Shown: piece by piece, positions 38,867-49,710 of the stretch
How the letters are laid out: each line of letters begins with the position of its first letter
Position numbering within the stretch: the stretch's first letter is position 1
Origin: Rubrivivax gelatinosus
GTDB taxonomy: Bacteria; Pseudomonadota; Gammaproteobacteria; Burkholderiales; Burkholderiaceae_C
NCBI RefSeq assembly: GCF_004340905.1
Contig: NZ_SLXD01000003.1
Coordinates: forward strand, 186,001 to 250,000
Length of the DNA: 64,000 nucleotides
Direction of reading: 5' to 3'
The notes under the pieces: model-generated
Database searches by the model: none
Told to the model about the DNA's origin: nothing
The model's input: only the letters and a program-made list of their open reading frames with translations
Program-made: the position numbers and the translations under genes

Positions 38867-40201
38867 ATGAGCAGAACCCATTTCGGCACCGACGGCATCC
38901 GTGGCACCGTCGGCCGTGCGCCGATCACGCCGGACTTCATGCTGCGGCTGGGCCACGCCGTCGGCCGCGTGCTGCGCCGCGGCAGCACGCGCCCGACGGT
39001 GCTGGTCGGCAAGGACACGCGCATCTCGGGCTACATGATCGAGTCGGCGCTGGAGGCCGGCTTCGCCTCGGCCGGTGTCGACGTGCTGCTGAGCGGCCCG
39101 CTGCCGACGCCCGGCGTCGCCTACCTGACGCGGGCACTGCGGCTGGACCTGGGTGTCGTCATCAGCGCCTCGCACAACCCGTTTGCCGACAACGGCGTGA
39201 AGTTCTTCTCCGCCGCCGGCGAGAAACTGCCCGACGAGTGGGAGCGCGAGGTCGAGTCCGCCCTCGGGGAACCGGCGCAGTGGGTCGACTCCGCCGGCCT
39301 GGGCAAGGCGCGGCGGCTGGCCGATGCCAGTGGCCGCTACATCGAGTTCTGCAAGAGCACCGTGCCGCACAGCCTGTCGCTGCGTGGCTTGAAGATCGTC
39401 GTCGATGGCGCGCACGGCGCGGCCTACCACGTCGCGCCGGACGTCTTCCACGAACTGGGCGCCACGGTGGTCAAGATCGGCTGCGAGCCCGACGGTCTGA
39501 ACATCAACGCCGGCTTTGGCGCGACGTCGCCGAAGGCGCTGGTCGCGGCCGTTGCCGAACACCGTGCCGACTATGGCGTCGCGCTCGACGGCGACGCCGA
39601 CCGGCTGCTGATGGTCGACGCCGAGGGGCGGCTCTACGACGGCGACGAGCTGCTGTACGTGCTCGTGCACGACCGCCTGGCGCAAGGCCGCCCGGTGCCC
39701 GGTGTCGTCGGCACGTTGATGACCAACATCGCCGTCGAGCAGGCGCTGCAGCGGCGCGGCGTGCCGATGGTGCGCGCCAAGGTCGGCGACCGCTACGTGC
39801 TCGAGGAACTGCTCGCGCGCGGCTGGCAGCTCGGCGGCGAAGGCTCGGGCCACCTGCTGGCGCTGGACCGCCACACCACCGGCGACGGCATCGTCAGTGC
39901 GCTGCAGGTGCTGCTGGCGGTGCGACGCCAGGGCCAGCCGCTGGCCACGCTGCTCGAAGGTGTTCAGCTCTTCCCGCAGACCCTGCTCAACGTCCGCCTG
40001 CCCGATGGCAGCGACTGGACGCGCAACGCCGCGCTGCAGGACGCACGCGAGACCGTGGAACGCGAGCTCGGGGACGGCGGCCGCGTGCTGATCCGCGCGT
40101 CGGGCACCGAGCCGGTGCTGCGCGTGATGGTCGAGGCGCGCGATGCCGCGCTCGGCCGGCGCTGCGCCGAGCATCTCGCCGCCGCTGCCGCGCGCGGTTG
40201 A
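38867..40201 (+). CDS. glmM: Phosphoglucosamine mutase GlmM
   Basis: GlmM converts glucosamine-6-phosphate to glucosamine-1-phosphate for peptidoglycan and LPS. The 444-residue protein has the phosphoserine loop ISASHNPF with Ser102, the same number as in E. coli, the metal-binding DGDADR loop, and the phosphate-binding RASGTEP near the C-terminus. The start ATG 38867 gives [13 protein letters not shown], as in the family. Confidence 0.97.
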   Translation: MSRTHFGTDGIRGTVGRAPITPDFMLRLGHAVGRVLRRGSTRPTVLVGKDTRISGYMIESALEAGFASAGVDVLLSGPLPTPGVAYLTRALRLDLGVVISASHNPFADNGVKFFSAAGEKLPDEWEREVESALGEPAQWVDSAGLGKARRLADASGRYIEFCKSTVPHSLSLRGLKIVVDGAHGAAYHVAPDVFHELGATVVKIGCEPDGLNINAGFGATSPKALVAAVAEHRADYGVALDGDADRLLMVDAEGRLYDGDELLYVLVHDRLAQGRPVPGVVGTLMTNIAVEQALQRRGVPMVRAKVGDRYVLEELLARGWQLGGEGSGHLLALDRHTTGDGIVSALQVLLAVRRQGQPLATLLEGVQLFPQTLLNVRLPDGSDWTRNAALQDARETVERELGDGGRVLIRASGTEPVLRVMVEARDAALGRRCAEHLAAAAARG

Positions 40202-40207
40202 TACGAC

Positions 40208-40240
40208 ACGAGCCGCGGGCCCGGTGGCCACGCGGCTCGT
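40208..40240. terminator. Stem-loop between convergent glmM and fasciclin gene
   Basis: A 10-bp stem, ACGAGCCGCG (40208-40217) with CGCGGCTCGT (40231-40240), encloses a 13-base loop. No T-tract follows on either strand, so terminator activity is uncertain. Confidence 0.45.
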
Positions 40241-40273
40241 CGTCAGTGAGGGCCGCCCGCGGCGGCCCGGGAA

Positions 40274-40765
40274 TCACTTCTTCGGCGGCATCAGCACGCG
40301 GTCGACGACGTGGATCACGCCGTTGGTCGCCGGCACGTCGGCTTTCTGAACCAGGGCTTCGTCGACGGTGACGAAGTCGCCGGCGTGCGAGACCGCGACC
40401 TTGGCGCCCTGCAGCGTCGCGACCTGGCCGTCCTTGACCTCGGCGGCCGTCACCTTGCCCGGCAGCACGTGGTAGCCGAGCACGGACTTCAGCAGCTCCT
40501 TGTTCGTCGACAGCTCGGCCATGGTCTTGGCCGGCACGGCCTTGAAGGCCTCGTCGCTGGGTGCGAAGACGGTGTAGGGGCCGCTGCCGCGCAGCGTGTC
40601 GGCCATGCCGGCTTCCTGGATGAGACGGTTCAGCGTCGACAGTTCGGGCGTGCGCGCCGCGGTGTCGGCGATCGAGGCCGGGGCCGGGGTCGTGGCGCAG
40701 CCGGCGAGCCAGGCCGAGGCCGTGACGGCCAGGGCGCCGAGGAAAAGGCGGGGAGTGCGGGTCAT
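40274..40765 (-). CDS. Fasciclin (FAS1) domain lipoprotein
   Basis: The 163-residue protein has a lipoprotein signal ending WLAGC (about Cys23) and one FAS1 domain (SGPYTVFAPSDEAF and LGYHVLPGKV through NGVIHVVDRVLMP). FAS1 domains mediate adhesion or ligand binding; the ligand here is unknown. Three 11-bp-spaced PhoB-like half sites lie 56-84 bases upstream of its start, in the region shared with pstS. Phosphate-starvation control is therefore likely but inferred. Confidence 0.88.
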   Translation of the reverse strand: MTRTPRLFLGALAVTASAWLAGCATTPAPASIADTAARTPELSTLNRLIQEAGMADTLRGSGPYTVFAPSDEAFKAVPAKTMAELSTNKELLKSVLGYHVLPGKVTAAEVKDGQVATLQGAKVAVSHAGDFVTVDEALVQKADVPATNGVIHVVDRVLMPPKK

Positions 40766-40820
40766 CTATGGGTCTCCGGTCTGAAGGGGAATCGTCGGGG
40801 CGCAAGGCTAGGCGCACGTC

Positions 40821-40849
40821 ATGACGGTCCCGTGACGAAGACATGACAG
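40821..40849 (-). promoter_or_regulatory. Three-unit Pho box facing the fasciclin gene
   Basis: On the minus strand three PhoB half sites occur at exact 11-bp steps: CTGTCAT (40849-40843), TCGTCAC (40838-40832) and CCGTCAT (40827-40821). The consensus half site is CTGTCAT. The array faces the fasciclin gene. Confidence 0.65.
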
Positions 40850-40877
40850 GAAAGCGTCTGTGACAGTCTTTCCGCGC

Positions 40878-40911
40878 TTGTCACAGCACCGTCACGAAGC
40901 CTTCCTAGAGT
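40878..40911 (+). promoter_or_regulatory. Pho box and -10 of the pstS operon
   Basis: TTGTCACAGCACCGTCAC at 40878-40895 is two PhoB half sites 11 bp apart. TAGAGT follows after 10 bases at 40906-40911, the normal spacing between a Pho box and the -10 of a PhoB-activated promoter that lacks a -35. Confidence 0.75.
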
Positions 40912-40965
40912 GCGCTCCGAAGCGGACGGAACCCTTTCCCTCTCATCCCACGCAAGGTGCACTCG

Positions 40966-42006
40966 ATGACTCTGAATCTCACCCGCGGTATCGCGCTGGC
41001 CGCCACGATGGCGCTCGGCTCCTCCTTCGTCTGGGCTCAGGACGTGACCGGCGCCGGCGCCTCGTTCCCAGCACCGATCTACGCCAAGTGGGCCGATGCC
41101 TACAACAAGGCCACCGGCGTTCGCATCAACTACCAGTCGGTCGGTTCGGGCGCGGGCATGAAGCAGATCCGCGGCAAGACCGTGGACTTCGGCGCCAGCG
41201 ACGCCCCGCTGAACGACGCCGAACTGGCCAAGGACGGCCTGATCCAGTTCCCGACCGTGATCGGCGGCGTCGTGCCGGTGGTCAACGTCGCCGGCATCAA
41301 GCCGGGCCAGCTCAAGCTCACCGGCCAGGTGCTGGGCGACATCTACCTGGCCAAGATCCAGAAGTGGAACGACCCGGCGATCGCCGCGCTGAACCCTGGC
41401 GTCGCGCTGCCGGACGCGAAGATCGCCGCGGTGCGCCGCGCCGACGGCTCGGGCACCAGCTTCCTGTTCACCAACTACCTGTCGAAGGTGAATCCCGAGT
41501 GGAAGTCGCGTGTCGGCGAGGGCACCACGGTCAACTGGCCGACCGGTGCCGGCGGCAAGGGCAACGAGGGCGTGTCGAACTTCGTGCAGCGCCTGCCGAA
41601 CTCGATCGGCTACGTCGAGTACGCCTACGCCAAGCAGAACAAGATGGCGCACGTGCTGTTGAAGAACCGGGCCGGCAACTTCGTCGCCCCGGACGACAGC
41701 GCCTTCAAGGCCGCCGCCGCCGGCGCCGACTGGGCCAAGAGCTTCTACCAGGTGCTGACCGAGCAGCCCGGCAAGGACAGCTGGCCGATCACCGGCGCGA
41801 CCTTCATCATGATGCACAAGGCGCAGGACAAGCCGGCCAGTGCCGCAGCCTCGCTGAAGTTCTTCGACTGGGCCTACGCCAACGGCGACAAGATGGCCGA
41901 GGAACTCGATTACGTGCCGCTGCCCGCGTCGGTCAAGGACCTGATCCGCAAGCAGTGGGCGGCCGAGCTGAAGGACGGGGCCGGCAAGGCCATCGCCTTC
42001 AAGTGA
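40966..42006 (+). CDS. pstS: Phosphate ABC transporter substrate-binding protein PstS
   Basis: PstS is the periplasmic high-affinity phosphate receptor. The 346-residue precursor has a signal peptide cleaved after VWA (about residue 24), then the family start [17 protein letters not shown]. Phosphate-binding blocks include [19 protein letters not shown] and [19 protein letters not shown] 40966 follows AAGG; a GTG at 40957 would add three residues. It leads pstSCAB-phoU-phoBR. Confidence 0.97.
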   Translation: MTLNLTRGIALAATMALGSSFVWAQDVTGAGASFPAPIYAKWADAYNKATGVRINYQSVGSGAGMKQIRGKTVDFGASDAPLNDAELAKDGLIQFPTVIGGVVPVVNVAGIKPGQLKLTGQVLGDIYLAKIQKWNDPAIAALNPGVALPDAKIAAVRRADGSGTSFLFTNYLSKVNPEWKSRVGEGTTVNWPTGAGGKGNEGVSNFVQRLPNSIGYVEYAYAKQNKMAHVLLKNRAGNFVAPDDSAFKAAAAGADWAKSFYQVLTEQPGKDSWPITGATFIMMHKAQDKPASAAASLKFFDWAYANGDKMAEELDYVPLPASVKDLIRKQWAAELKDGAGKAIAFK

Positions 42007-42049
42007 TCGGCTGATCGAACGACGCGTCACCAGGGAACCGGAGCTCCTC

Positions 42050-43072
42050 TTGGCCGCTACACTCCCCGCGACCCCTTACGAGCAGGATCGCGACATGGCA
42101 CGAGCGGCCCCGAAGGGCCAGCCGCCGCGCAAGCGGCGGGACGGTCCCTGGGCCGACGCGCTGTTCTCGGCGCTGGCCCACGGCGCCGCGCTTCTCACGC
42201 TGGCGCTGCTGGCCGGCATCATCATCTCGCTGCTGATCGGCGCCGCGCCGGCGATCCAGGAGTTCGGCCTGGGTTTCCTCTGGTCCAAGGACTGGGACCC
42301 GGTGCAGCAGAAGTTCGGCGGCCTGGTGATGATCTACGGCACGGTCGCCACCTCGCTGATCGCGCTGCTGATCGCGGTGCCGGTCAGCTTCGGCATCGCG
42401 CTGTTCCTCACCGAGCTGGCGCCCAAGTGGCTCAAGCGGCCGCTGGGCATCGCCATCGAGCTGCTCGCTGCCGTGCCCTCGATCGTCTACGGCATGTGGG
42501 GCCTGCTGGTCTTCGGGCCCATCCTCGCGACCTTCGTGCAGTCGCCGCTGCAGTCGATGTTCGGCGAGGTGCCGGTGCTCGGCGCGCTGTTCAGCGGCCC
42601 GCCGGTGGGCATCGGCATCCTGTCGGCGGGCATCATCCTGGCGATCATGGTGATCCCGTTCATCGCCGCGACGATGCGTGACGTCTTCGACGTGACGCCG
42701 CCGATGCTCAAGGAGTCGGCCTACGGCCTGGGCGCGACGACCTGGGAGGTCGTCTGGAAGGTCGTGCTGCCGTACACCAAGACCGGCGTCGTCGGCGGCG
42801 TCATGCTCGGCCTGGGCCGCGCGCTCGGCGAGACGATGGCCGTGACCTTCGTCATCGGCAACTTCAACCAGCTCGACTCGCTGTCGCTGTTCGAAGCCGC
42901 CAACAGCATCACCTCGGCGCTGGCCAACGAGTTCGCCGAAGCCGAGGCCGGGCTGCACCAGGCTTCGCTGATCTACCTGGGTCTCGTGCTGTTCCTCATC
43001 ACCTTCGTCGTCCTGAGCCTGTCGCGGCTGCTGCTGATGCGCCTGCGCAAGGGCGAGGGGAGCCGTTCATGA
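42050..43072 (+). CDS. pstC: Phosphate ABC transporter permease PstC
   Basis: PstC is one of the two membrane subunits of the phosphate importer. The 340-residue product has six helices and the EAA-type loop around [24 protein letters not shown] 42050 follows GGAG by six bases; ATG 42095 with AGGA upstream is an equally possible start and would shorten it by 15 residues. It overlaps pstA by four bases (ATGA). Confidence 0.95.
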   Translation: MAATLPATPYEQDRDMARAAPKGQPPRKRRDGPWADALFSALAHGAALLTLALLAGIIISLLIGAAPAIQEFGLGFLWSKDWDPVQQKFGGLVMIYGTVATSLIALLIAVPVSFGIALFLTELAPKWLKRPLGIAIELLAAVPSIVYGMWGLLVFGPILATFVQSPLQSMFGEVPVLGALFSGPPVGIGILSAGIILAIMVIPFIAATMRDVFDVTPPMLKESAYGLGATTWEVVWKVVLPYTKTGVVGGVMLGLGRALGETMAVTFVIGNFNQLDSLSLFEAANSITSALANEFAEAEAGLHQASLIYLGLVLFLITFVVLSLSRLLLMRLRKGEGSRS

Positions 43073-43938
43073 ACCTCGCCGACTCCTTCGGCCCCGGCCG
43101 GCTGGCGATGCACCGCCGCCGCAAGCGGGTCAACCTGATCGCGCTGACGCTGGCGCTGGCCGCGATGGCCTCCGGCCTCTTCTGGCTGATCTGGATCCTG
43201 ATCGAGACGGTGCGCCTGGGCTGGGCCGGTCTCGCGCTGCAGGTGTTCACCGAGTCGACGCCGCCGCCGCTGGCCGAGGTCGGCGGCCTGGCCAACGCGA
43301 TCGTCGGCTCGCTCGTGATGGTGGGGCTGGCGACCTTCGTCGGCACGCCCATCGGCGTGCTCGCCGGCATCTACCTAGCCGAGTACGGCCAGCGCACCTG
43401 GCTCGGCCGCACGACCGAGTTCATCAACGACATCCTGCTGTCGGCGCCGTCGATCGTCATCGGCCTGTTCATCTACTCGGCGGTCGTGGCCCACACCCGC
43501 AGCTTCTCGGCCTATGCCGGCGTTCTGGCACTGGCGCTGATCGTCATCCCGGTCGTGGTTCGCACGACGGCGACGATGCTCGGCCTGATCCCGAACTCGC
43601 TGCGCGAGGCCGCCTACGCGCTGGGCACGCCGAAGTGGAAGGTCATCTCCGCGGTGACGCTGAAGGCCTCGCTGGCCGGCGTCGTCACCGGCGTGCTGCT
43701 GGCGCTGGCGCGCATCTCCGGCGAGACCGCGCCGCTGCTGTTCACGGCGCTGTCCAACCAGTTCTTCACGCTGGACATCAGCCAGCCGATGGCCAGCCTG
43801 CCGGTGACGATCTTCAAGTTCGCGATGAGCCCGTACGAGAACTGGCAGAAGCTCGCGTGGGCCGGCGTCTTCCTCATCACGCTGGGCGTGCTCGGGCTGA
43901 ACATCCTCGCCCGCGTGCTGTTCCGCAACAAGCAATAA
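43069..43938 (+). CDS. pstA: Phosphate ABC transporter permease PstA
   Basis: PstA is the partner permease of PstC. The 289-residue protein has six membrane helices and the EAA loop [23 protein letters not shown] 43069 overlaps the pstC stop by four bases, so the two permeases are probably translated together. Confidence 0.96.
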   Translation: MNLADSFGPGRLAMHRRRKRVNLIALTLALAAMASGLFWLIWILIETVRLGWAGLALQVFTESTPPPLAEVGGLANAIVGSLVMVGLATFVGTPIGVLAGIYLAEYGQRTWLGRTTEFINDILLSAPSIVIGLFIYSAVVAHTRSFSAYAGVLALALIVIPVVVRTTATMLGLIPNSLREAAYALGTPKWKVISAVTLKASLAGVVTGVLLALARISGETAPLLFTALSNQFFTLDISQPMASLPVTIFKFAMSPYENWQKLAWAGVFLITLGVLGLNILARVLFRNKQ

Positions 43939-43952
43939 GGCGGTAAACCGCG

Positions 43953-44738
43953 ATGGATCGTCATGTCGACCTGCCAACGACCGAGAAGGTCAAGGTCTCG
44001 GTTCGGGATCTGAACTTCTACTACGGCAGCTTCCATGCGTTGAAGCGCATCAACCTGGACATCCCCGAGCGCAAGGTCACCGCCTTCATCGGCCCGTCGG
44101 GTTGTGGCAAGAGCACGCTGCTGCGCACCTTCAACCGGATGTTCGAGCTCTATCCCGAGCAGCGCGCCGAGGGCGAGATCCTGCTCGACGGCGACAACAT
44201 CCTGAGTGGCAAGACCGACGTCTCGCTGATCCGGGCCAAGGTCGGCATGGTCTTCCAGAAGCCGACGCCGTTCCCGATGTCGATCTACGACAACATCGCC
44301 TTCGGCGTGCGGCTGTTCGAGTCGCTGCCGCGTGTCGAGATGGACGAACGCGTCGAGTGGGCGCTGAAGAAGGCGGCGCTGTGGAACGAGGTCAAGGACA
44401 AGCTCGGCCAGAGCGGCTCCGGCCTGTCCGGCGGCCAGCAGCAGCGCCTGTGCATCGCACGCGGCATCGCCATCAAGCCCGAGGTGCTGCTGCTCGACGA
44501 ACCCTGCTCGGCGCTGGACCCGATCTCCACCGGCAAGATCGAGGAGCTGATCCACGAGCTCAAGGCCGACTACACGGTGATGATCGTCACCCACAACATG
44601 CAGCAGGCGGCGCGCTGCTCCGACTACACCGCCTACATGTACCTGGGCGACCTGGTGGAGTTCGGCGCCACGACCGACATCTTCATGAAGCCGAAGAAGA
44701 AGGACACCGAGGACTACATCACCGGCCGCTTCGGTTGA
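43953..44738 (+). CDS. pstB: Phosphate ABC transporter ATPase PstB
   Basis: PstB drives phosphate uptake. The 261-residue protein has Walker [10 protein letters not shown], the Q-loop ([11 protein letters not shown]), the signature LSGGQQQR, Walker [12 protein letters not shown] and the H-loop VTHNM. It sits 14 bases after pstA; in related systems it also takes part in PhoR signalling through PhoU. Confidence 0.98.
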   Translation: MDRHVDLPTTEKVKVSVRDLNFYYGSFHALKRINLDIPERKVTAFIGPSGCGKSTLLRTFNRMFELYPEQRAEGEILLDGDNILSGKTDVSLIRAKVGMVFQKPTPFPMSIYDNIAFGVRLFESLPRVEMDERVEWALKKAALWNEVKDKLGQSGSGLSGGQQQRLCIARGIAIKPEVLLLDEPCSALDPISTGKIEELIHELKADYTVMIVTHNMQQAARCSDYTAYMYLGDLVEFGATTDIFMKPKKKDTEDYITGRFG

Positions 44739-44763
44739 TGCCCCCCGCGTCGAGGACCCGACC

Positions 44764-45471
44764 ATGACCGACAAACACCTTTCGACGCAATTCGACGCCG
44801 AGCTCAGCGGCATCTCCAACCGCGTGCTGGAGATGGGCGGCCTCGTCGAGGCCCAGGTCGCGCAGGCGATCTATGCGCTGACCCAGTTCAGCGGCGAGAC
44901 CGCCTCGCAAGTGCTGCAGCAGGAGGAGCGCGTCAACCAGTTCGAGGTCGAGATCGACCGCGACCTGTCGGCCATCATCGCCCGCCGCCAGCCCACCGCG
45001 CGCGACCTGCGCCTGCTGATCGCCGTCAGCCGCACGATCGGCAATCTCGAGCGTGTCGGCGACGAGGCGGCGCGCATCGCGCGCACCGTGCAGCGGCTGA
45101 TCAACACCGGCGTCTCCAGCCGGCTGCGCCTGCCGGTGGCCGACCTGGACTTCGAGGCCAACCTCGCGCTGGCCCAGCTGCGCAAGGCGCTCGACGCCTT
45201 CGCCCGCCTGGACACGGCGCGCGCGCTCGAGGTGCTCAAGCAGGACGACCAGATCGACCAGGAGTTCGACGGCCTGCTGCGCAAGCTGATCACCTACATG
45301 ATGGAAGACCCGCGCACGATCTCCTCGAGCATCGACCTGGTCTTCGTCGCCAAGGCCATCGAGCGGGTCGGCGACCACGCCAAGAACCTCGCCGAGGCCA
45401 TCATCTACGTCGTCAAGGGCACGGACGTGCGGCACGCCTCGGTCGAGGCGGTCGAGAACGTCGTGCGCTGA
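44764..45471 (+). CDS. phoU: Phosphate signalling protein PhoU
   Basis: PhoU connects Pst transport activity to PhoR and restrains the Pho regulon when phosphate is plentiful. The 235-residue all-helical protein has two PhoU repeats with the metal-binding E-x-x-x-D patterns (RDLRLLIAVSRTIGNLERVGDEA and DLVFVAKAIERVGDHAKNLAE). It lies between pstB and phoB. Confidence 0.96.
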   Translation: MTDKHLSTQFDAELSGISNRVLEMGGLVEAQVAQAIYALTQFSGETASQVLQQEERVNQFEVEIDRDLSAIIARRQPTARDLRLLIAVSRTIGNLERVGDEAARIARTVQRLINTGVSSRLRLPVADLDFEANLALAQLRKALDAFARLDTARALEVLKQDDQIDQEFDGLLRKLITYMMEDPRTISSSIDLVFVAKAIERVGDHAKNLAEAIIYVVKGTDVRHASVEAVENVVR

Positions 45472-45488
45472 GGAAACCAGGAGGCACG

Positions 45489-46202
<714 letters not shown>

Positions 46203-46209
46203 TCCCCGC

Positions 46210-47550
46210 ATGGGTGCACTGCTGTCGCGCGCCGTCTGGGCGATGCTCGCTGGCGCGCTCGGTGCTCTGGTCGGCGACGTGGCCGGGCGCTCCCTGGGCC
46301 AGCCCGGCCTCGGCGCACCGCTGGGCGCTGCGCTGTTCGCCGCGCTGGCGGCGGTCGTCGAAGGCTGGCGCGGGCGCCGGCTGCTGAACTGGCTGCGCGG
46401 CGACCAGGCCCGCGGCGCACCGCGCGACACCGGTTTCTGGGGCGAGCTGGGCTACCGCGTCGAGCGCGCGCTGCGCCAGCGCGAGACGCAGATCGAACGC
46501 GAGCGCGAGCGTCTGGAGCAGTTCCTGTCGGCGATCGAGGCCTCGCCCAACGGCGTCATGCTGCTCGACGCCGGCGGCCAGATCGAGTGGTGCAACTCGG
46601 TGGCCGCCGATCACTTCGGCCTCGACCCGGTGCGCGACCGGCGCCAGCGGGTGACGAACCTCGTGCGCCAGCCGGCCTTCGTGCAGTTCCTGCAGGCCGG
46701 CGACTTCGCCGAGCCGATGGCCCTGGTCGACCCGCTGGGGCGGCGCAGCTTCTCGGTCATCGTGCGCGAGTACGGCGAGGGCCTGCGCCTGGTGCTGTCG
46801 CTGGATGTCACCGAACGCGAGCGCGCCGATGCGATGCGCCGCGACTTCGTCGCCAACGTCTCGCACGAGATCCGCACGCCGCTCACGGTGCTGGCGGGCT
46901 TCGTCGAGACCATGGCCTCGCTGCCGCTGACGCCGGTCGAGCGCGAGCGAGTGCTCAAGCTGATGGAGCAGCAGACCAACCGCATGCAGGCGCTGGTGGC
47001 CGACCTGCTGACGCTGGCGCAGCTCGAAGGCAGCCCCCGCCCGCCTCCGGACCGCTGGTGGCCGGTGACGACGCTGCTGCGCCGGGCCGAGGCCGACGGC
47101 CGTGCGCTGTCGGGTGGCCGGCACGAGATCGTTGCCGCCGGGGGCGAGGACGTCGAGATCGCCGGCAGCGAGACCGAGCTGCTCAGCGCCATCGGCAACC
47201 TCGTCGGCAATGCGGTGCGCTACACGCCCGAGGGGGGGCGCATCGACCTGCGCTTTCGCCGACGCGACGACGGAAGCGCCGAGATCGAGGTCGCCGACAC
47301 CGGCGTCGGCATCGCGCGCGAGCACCTGCCGCGGCTGACCGAACGTTTCTACCGCGTCGACGGCAGCCGCTCGCGCGAGACCGGCGGCACCGGGCTCGGG
47401 CTGTCGATCGTCAAGCACGTCGTGCAACGCCACGGCGGCGAGATCGAGGTCTTGAGCGAGCCCGGCAAGGGCTCGCGCTTCAGGCTTTTCTTCCCCGCCG
47501 CGCGGCTGCGTCAGCGTGCCGCGGTCGCCGGCGCTTCGGCCGCCGCCTGA
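46210..47550 (+). CDS. phoR: Phosphate regulon sensor kinase PhoR
   Basis: PhoR phosphorylates or dephosphorylates PhoB according to the Pst/PhoU state. The 446-residue protein has N-terminal hydrophobic segments (about 1-55), a PAS domain (FLSAIEASPNGVMLLD), a HisKA helix (FVANVSHEIRTPLTVLAGF) and an HATPase domain (GNAVRYTPEGG, ADTGVGI, GTGLGLSIVKHV). Its last 40 bases overlap the convergent glycosyltransferase gene. Confidence 0.95.
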   Translation: MGALLSRAVWAMLAGALGALVGDVAGRSLGQPGLGAPLGAALFAALAAVVEGWRGRRLLNWLRGDQARGAPRDTGFWGELGYRVERALRQRETQIERERERLEQFLSAIEASPNGVMLLDAGGQIEWCNSVAADHFGLDPVRDRRQRVTNLVRQPAFVQFLQAGDFAEPMALVDPLGRRSFSVIVREYGEGLRLVLSLDVTERERADAMRRDFVANVSHEIRTPLTVLAGFVETMASLPLTPVERERVLKLMEQQTNRMQALVADLLTLAQLEGSPRPPPDRWWPVTTLLRRAEADGRALSGGRHEIVAAGGEDVEIAGSETELLSAIGNLVGNAVRYTPEGGRIDLRFRRRDDGSAEIEVADTGVGIAREHLPRLTERFYRVDGSRSRETGGTGLGLSIVKHVVQRHGGEIEVLSEPGKGSRFRLFFPAARLRQRAAVAGASAAA

Positions 47551-49199
47551 CGGCGGTACAGCGCGAGCCGCTCGCCGCGGTCGTGCATGCGCTGCAGCGT
47601 CGCGACATGGCGCCAGCCCGGCGGTGCCGGCGGCGCCTTGACGCCCCGCACCCGGTACAGCAGATGCTCGCAGCCGCCGTCCAGGGCGCCCGGGCGGGCA
47701 TCCACGCGGTAGTGCCCGAAGACCTCGAGCGCCGCGACGGCGACCGCCGGCGCCGACGGTGCGGCCAGGCAACTGCCGGCGGCGACGTAGCGGCCCAGGT
47801 GCTCGACCTCGGGGCGTGAGCTGCGCGCATAGTCCAGCGGCGCGCGCCAGAGGGTCATCAGCAGCAGCCAGCACAGCGCGACGCCGCCGGCCGGGATCAC
47901 CATGCTCTTCCAGAGCGCCTCGCGGTGGCGCCCCGTGCGCCAGCGCAGCAGCCACAGCCAGGCCAGCGTGCCGGCGAGCGCGAAGACCAGTTCGACGGGT
48001 TCGAAGCGCACGACGAAACCGGGCACCAGGCGCAGCGCGTTGGCGGCCGGCTTGGCCGGCACGCCGGTCTGCATCGCGACGTAGAACAGCCAGATCGCGA
48101 TGGCGCCGAAGGTGAAGAAGAACATCGAGAACCAGTCGATCGCCGCCGAACTCGCGCGCTTGAGCGTCGGCAGCGCGAACGCCGCGAGCACCGCCAGCCC
48201 GGGGATGGCCAGCATCAGCACGCGCTCGTTCATGTTCGTGGCGACGGCCGAGACCATCGCGACGACGACGGTCACCAGCGGCACCGAGATGTGGCGATGC
48301 GTCAGGTGCCGGCGCCAGCGCCAGATCGTCCACAGCACCAGCGGCCAGACCGGCCACAGGAACCAGGCCCACTGGCGTGCCAGCGTGACCGCGTCCTCGG
48401 CGTCGGGCCAGGAGGCGCGCCATTGCCACGCGCCCAGCCAGGCGGCCAGCGCGGCCGAGGCCAGCGTCGCCGCGCCGACCCAGGGCACGAAGCGGCGCAC
48501 GCTGTCGTAGGCCGAACGCGCGCAGACGAGCATCCCGCCCAGACCGATTCCCATCGCGGTCGCCGGCGCCCCGCTGCCGGCGAGCACGAGCAGCGCGGCG
48601 ACGACGGCCACACGCGGCTGCCAGCGGCGAAACGGCGCGATCGCCAGCGCCAGCATGAACAGGCCCACGCCCACGAGCTGGCCGAGTTCGGGTGTCGTCT
48701 CGTGGCCCAGCTGCAGCAGGCCGAGCGTCGCGATCAGTGCGAGCAGCGCACCATCGGCGATCGCGCGGGCGTAGTCGACCGGGTCAGCTTCACCGCCGAA
48801 GGCGAAGGCCACCGGCTGCGCCGCCTGCGTGCGCGCGAGGTAGTAGGTGGTGTACCAGACCAGTGCCAGCGTCAGCGCCAGCAGCAGCGCGAACGGCACG
48901 CGCGCGGCGAAGGCGCCGTCGCCGAACAGCGGCCCGAGCCACTGGATCGCCAGCGCCCCCAGCCAGTGCGGCAGCAGCGCGGCGTCGGCGGGCACGCCGC
49001 CCAGCGACGGTGTCAGCCAGTGCACACGGCCTTCGGCGATCGCCGACATCAGCCCGTAGGCGACGAGGTCGGCGTTGCGCCAGGGGTCGCGGTGGAAGAC
49101 GCCCGGCAGCACGTAGGCGGCGCAGAACACCAGCAGGGCCAGGCGCGGCAGGCGGCGTGCGCCGCGCTGGGTGACGAGGGCGGGATTGGGACTGCTCAC
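47511..49199 (-). CDS. GT39/ArnT-like membrane glycosyltransferase
   Basis: This 562-residue protein has about twelve hydrophobic helices and the family-type first periplasmic loop FHRDPWRNADL, in which an acidic residue acts in lipid-linked sugar transfer. It resembles ArnT and protein mannosyltransferases, but the acceptor is unknown. GTG 49199 is chosen because the frame upstream runs through the rpmE terminator and coding region. It is convergent with phoR and overlaps it by 40 bases. Confidence 0.75.
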   Translation of the reverse strand: MSSPNPALVTQRGARRLPRLALLVFCAAYVLPGVFHRDPWRNADLVAYGLMSAIAEGRVHWLTPSLGGVPADAALLPHWLGALAIQWLGPLFGDGAFAARVPFALLLALTLALVWYTTYYLARTQAAQPVAFAFGGEADPVDYARAIADGALLALIATLGLLQLGHETTPELGQLVGVGLFMLALAIAPFRRWQPRVAVVAALLVLAGSGAPATAMGIGLGGMLVCARSAYDSVRRFVPWVGAATLASAALAAWLGAWQWRASWPDAEDAVTLARQWAWFLWPVWPLVLWTIWRWRRHLTHRHISVPLVTVVVAMVSAVATNMNERVLMLAIPGLAVLAAFALPTLKRASSAAIDWFSMFFFTFGAIAIWLFYVAMQTGVPAKPAANALRLVPGFVVRFEPVELVFALAGTLAWLWLLRWRTGRHREALWKSMVIPAGGVALCWLLLMTLWRAPLDYARSSRPEVEHLGRYVAAGSCLAAPSAPAVAVAALEVFGHYRVDARPGALDGGCEHLLYRVRGVKAPPAPPGWRHVATLQRMHDRGERLALYRRQAAAEAPATAAR

Positions 49200-49228
49200 C
49201 GGTGGGCGATGATGCGCGAAGACGGCGG

Positions 49229-49255
49229 AAAAAAGAAAAGGCAGCCGAGGCTGCC
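49229..49255 (-). terminator. Intrinsic terminator of rpmE
   Basis: On the minus strand GGCAGCC-TC-GGCTGCC (49255-49240) is followed by TTTTCTTTTTT (49239-49229), a strong rho-independent terminator. It is placed 41 bases after the rpmE stop and just ahead of the glycosyltransferase start. Confidence 0.9.
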
Positions 49256-49296
49256 TTGTCCTGCGGGGGCCGCACGCGGGCCCCGGCGGGCACGCC

Positions 49297-49557
49297 TCAC
49301 TTCTTGAGGCCGACCCGCGCGAACTTGTTGCGGAACTTCTCGACGCGGCCACCCAGGTTGTCCACGCTCTTTTGCGTACCGGTGTAGAACGGGTGCGTCT
49401 CGCTCGTGGTTTCGAGCTTCACCAGCGGCAGCTCGCGGCCATCGTCCAGCTTGATCGATTCCTTGGTCTGAACGCACGAACGCGTCACGAACTTGAAGCC
49501 GTTGGACAGGTCCTGGAAGCAGACCTCGCGGTAGTTCGGGTGGATGCCTTCTTTCAT
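49297..49557 (-). CDS. rpmE: 50S ribosomal protein L31 type B
   Basis: The 86-residue protein is the zinc-free form of L31: it begins [12 protein letters not shown], has the HPFYTG motif, and lacks the CxxC zinc pairs. In many bacteria this form replaces the zinc form under zinc limitation; here its place downstream of rho suggests it may be the main copy. It has its own -10, TAGAAT at 49637-49632. Confidence 0.95.
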   Translation of the reverse strand: MKEGIHPNYREVCFQDLSNGFKFVTRSCVQTKESIKLDDGRELPLVKLETTSETHPFYTGTQKSVDNLGGRVEKFRNKFARVGLKK

Positions 49558-49631
49558 GGTGCCTCTCGAGTGCAGGTGTGGCAGCCACGCCGAAATGTCG
49601 GCGCACTTGCCCGGTGGCGGAAAAACCGCTG

Positions 49632-49637
49632 ATTCTA
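49632..49637 (-). promoter_or_regulatory. -10 element of rpmE
   Basis: TAGAAT on the minus strand (49637-49632) lies 74 bases upstream of the rpmE ATG and immediately after the rho terminator hairpin. Confidence 0.5.
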
Positions 49638-49642
49638 GCGTG

Positions 49643-49665
49643 AAACGGGGCCCCTGGGGGCCCCG
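49643..49665 (-). terminator. Terminator after rho
   Basis: CGGGGCCCC-CA-GGGGCCCCG (49665-49646) on the minus strand is followed by TTTC. It separates rho from rpmE. Confidence 0.7.
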
Positions 49666-49710
49666 CGTGCGCGCCCGGGGCGCGCGGAAGACGACATGAG
49701 CCCCTCTGGC

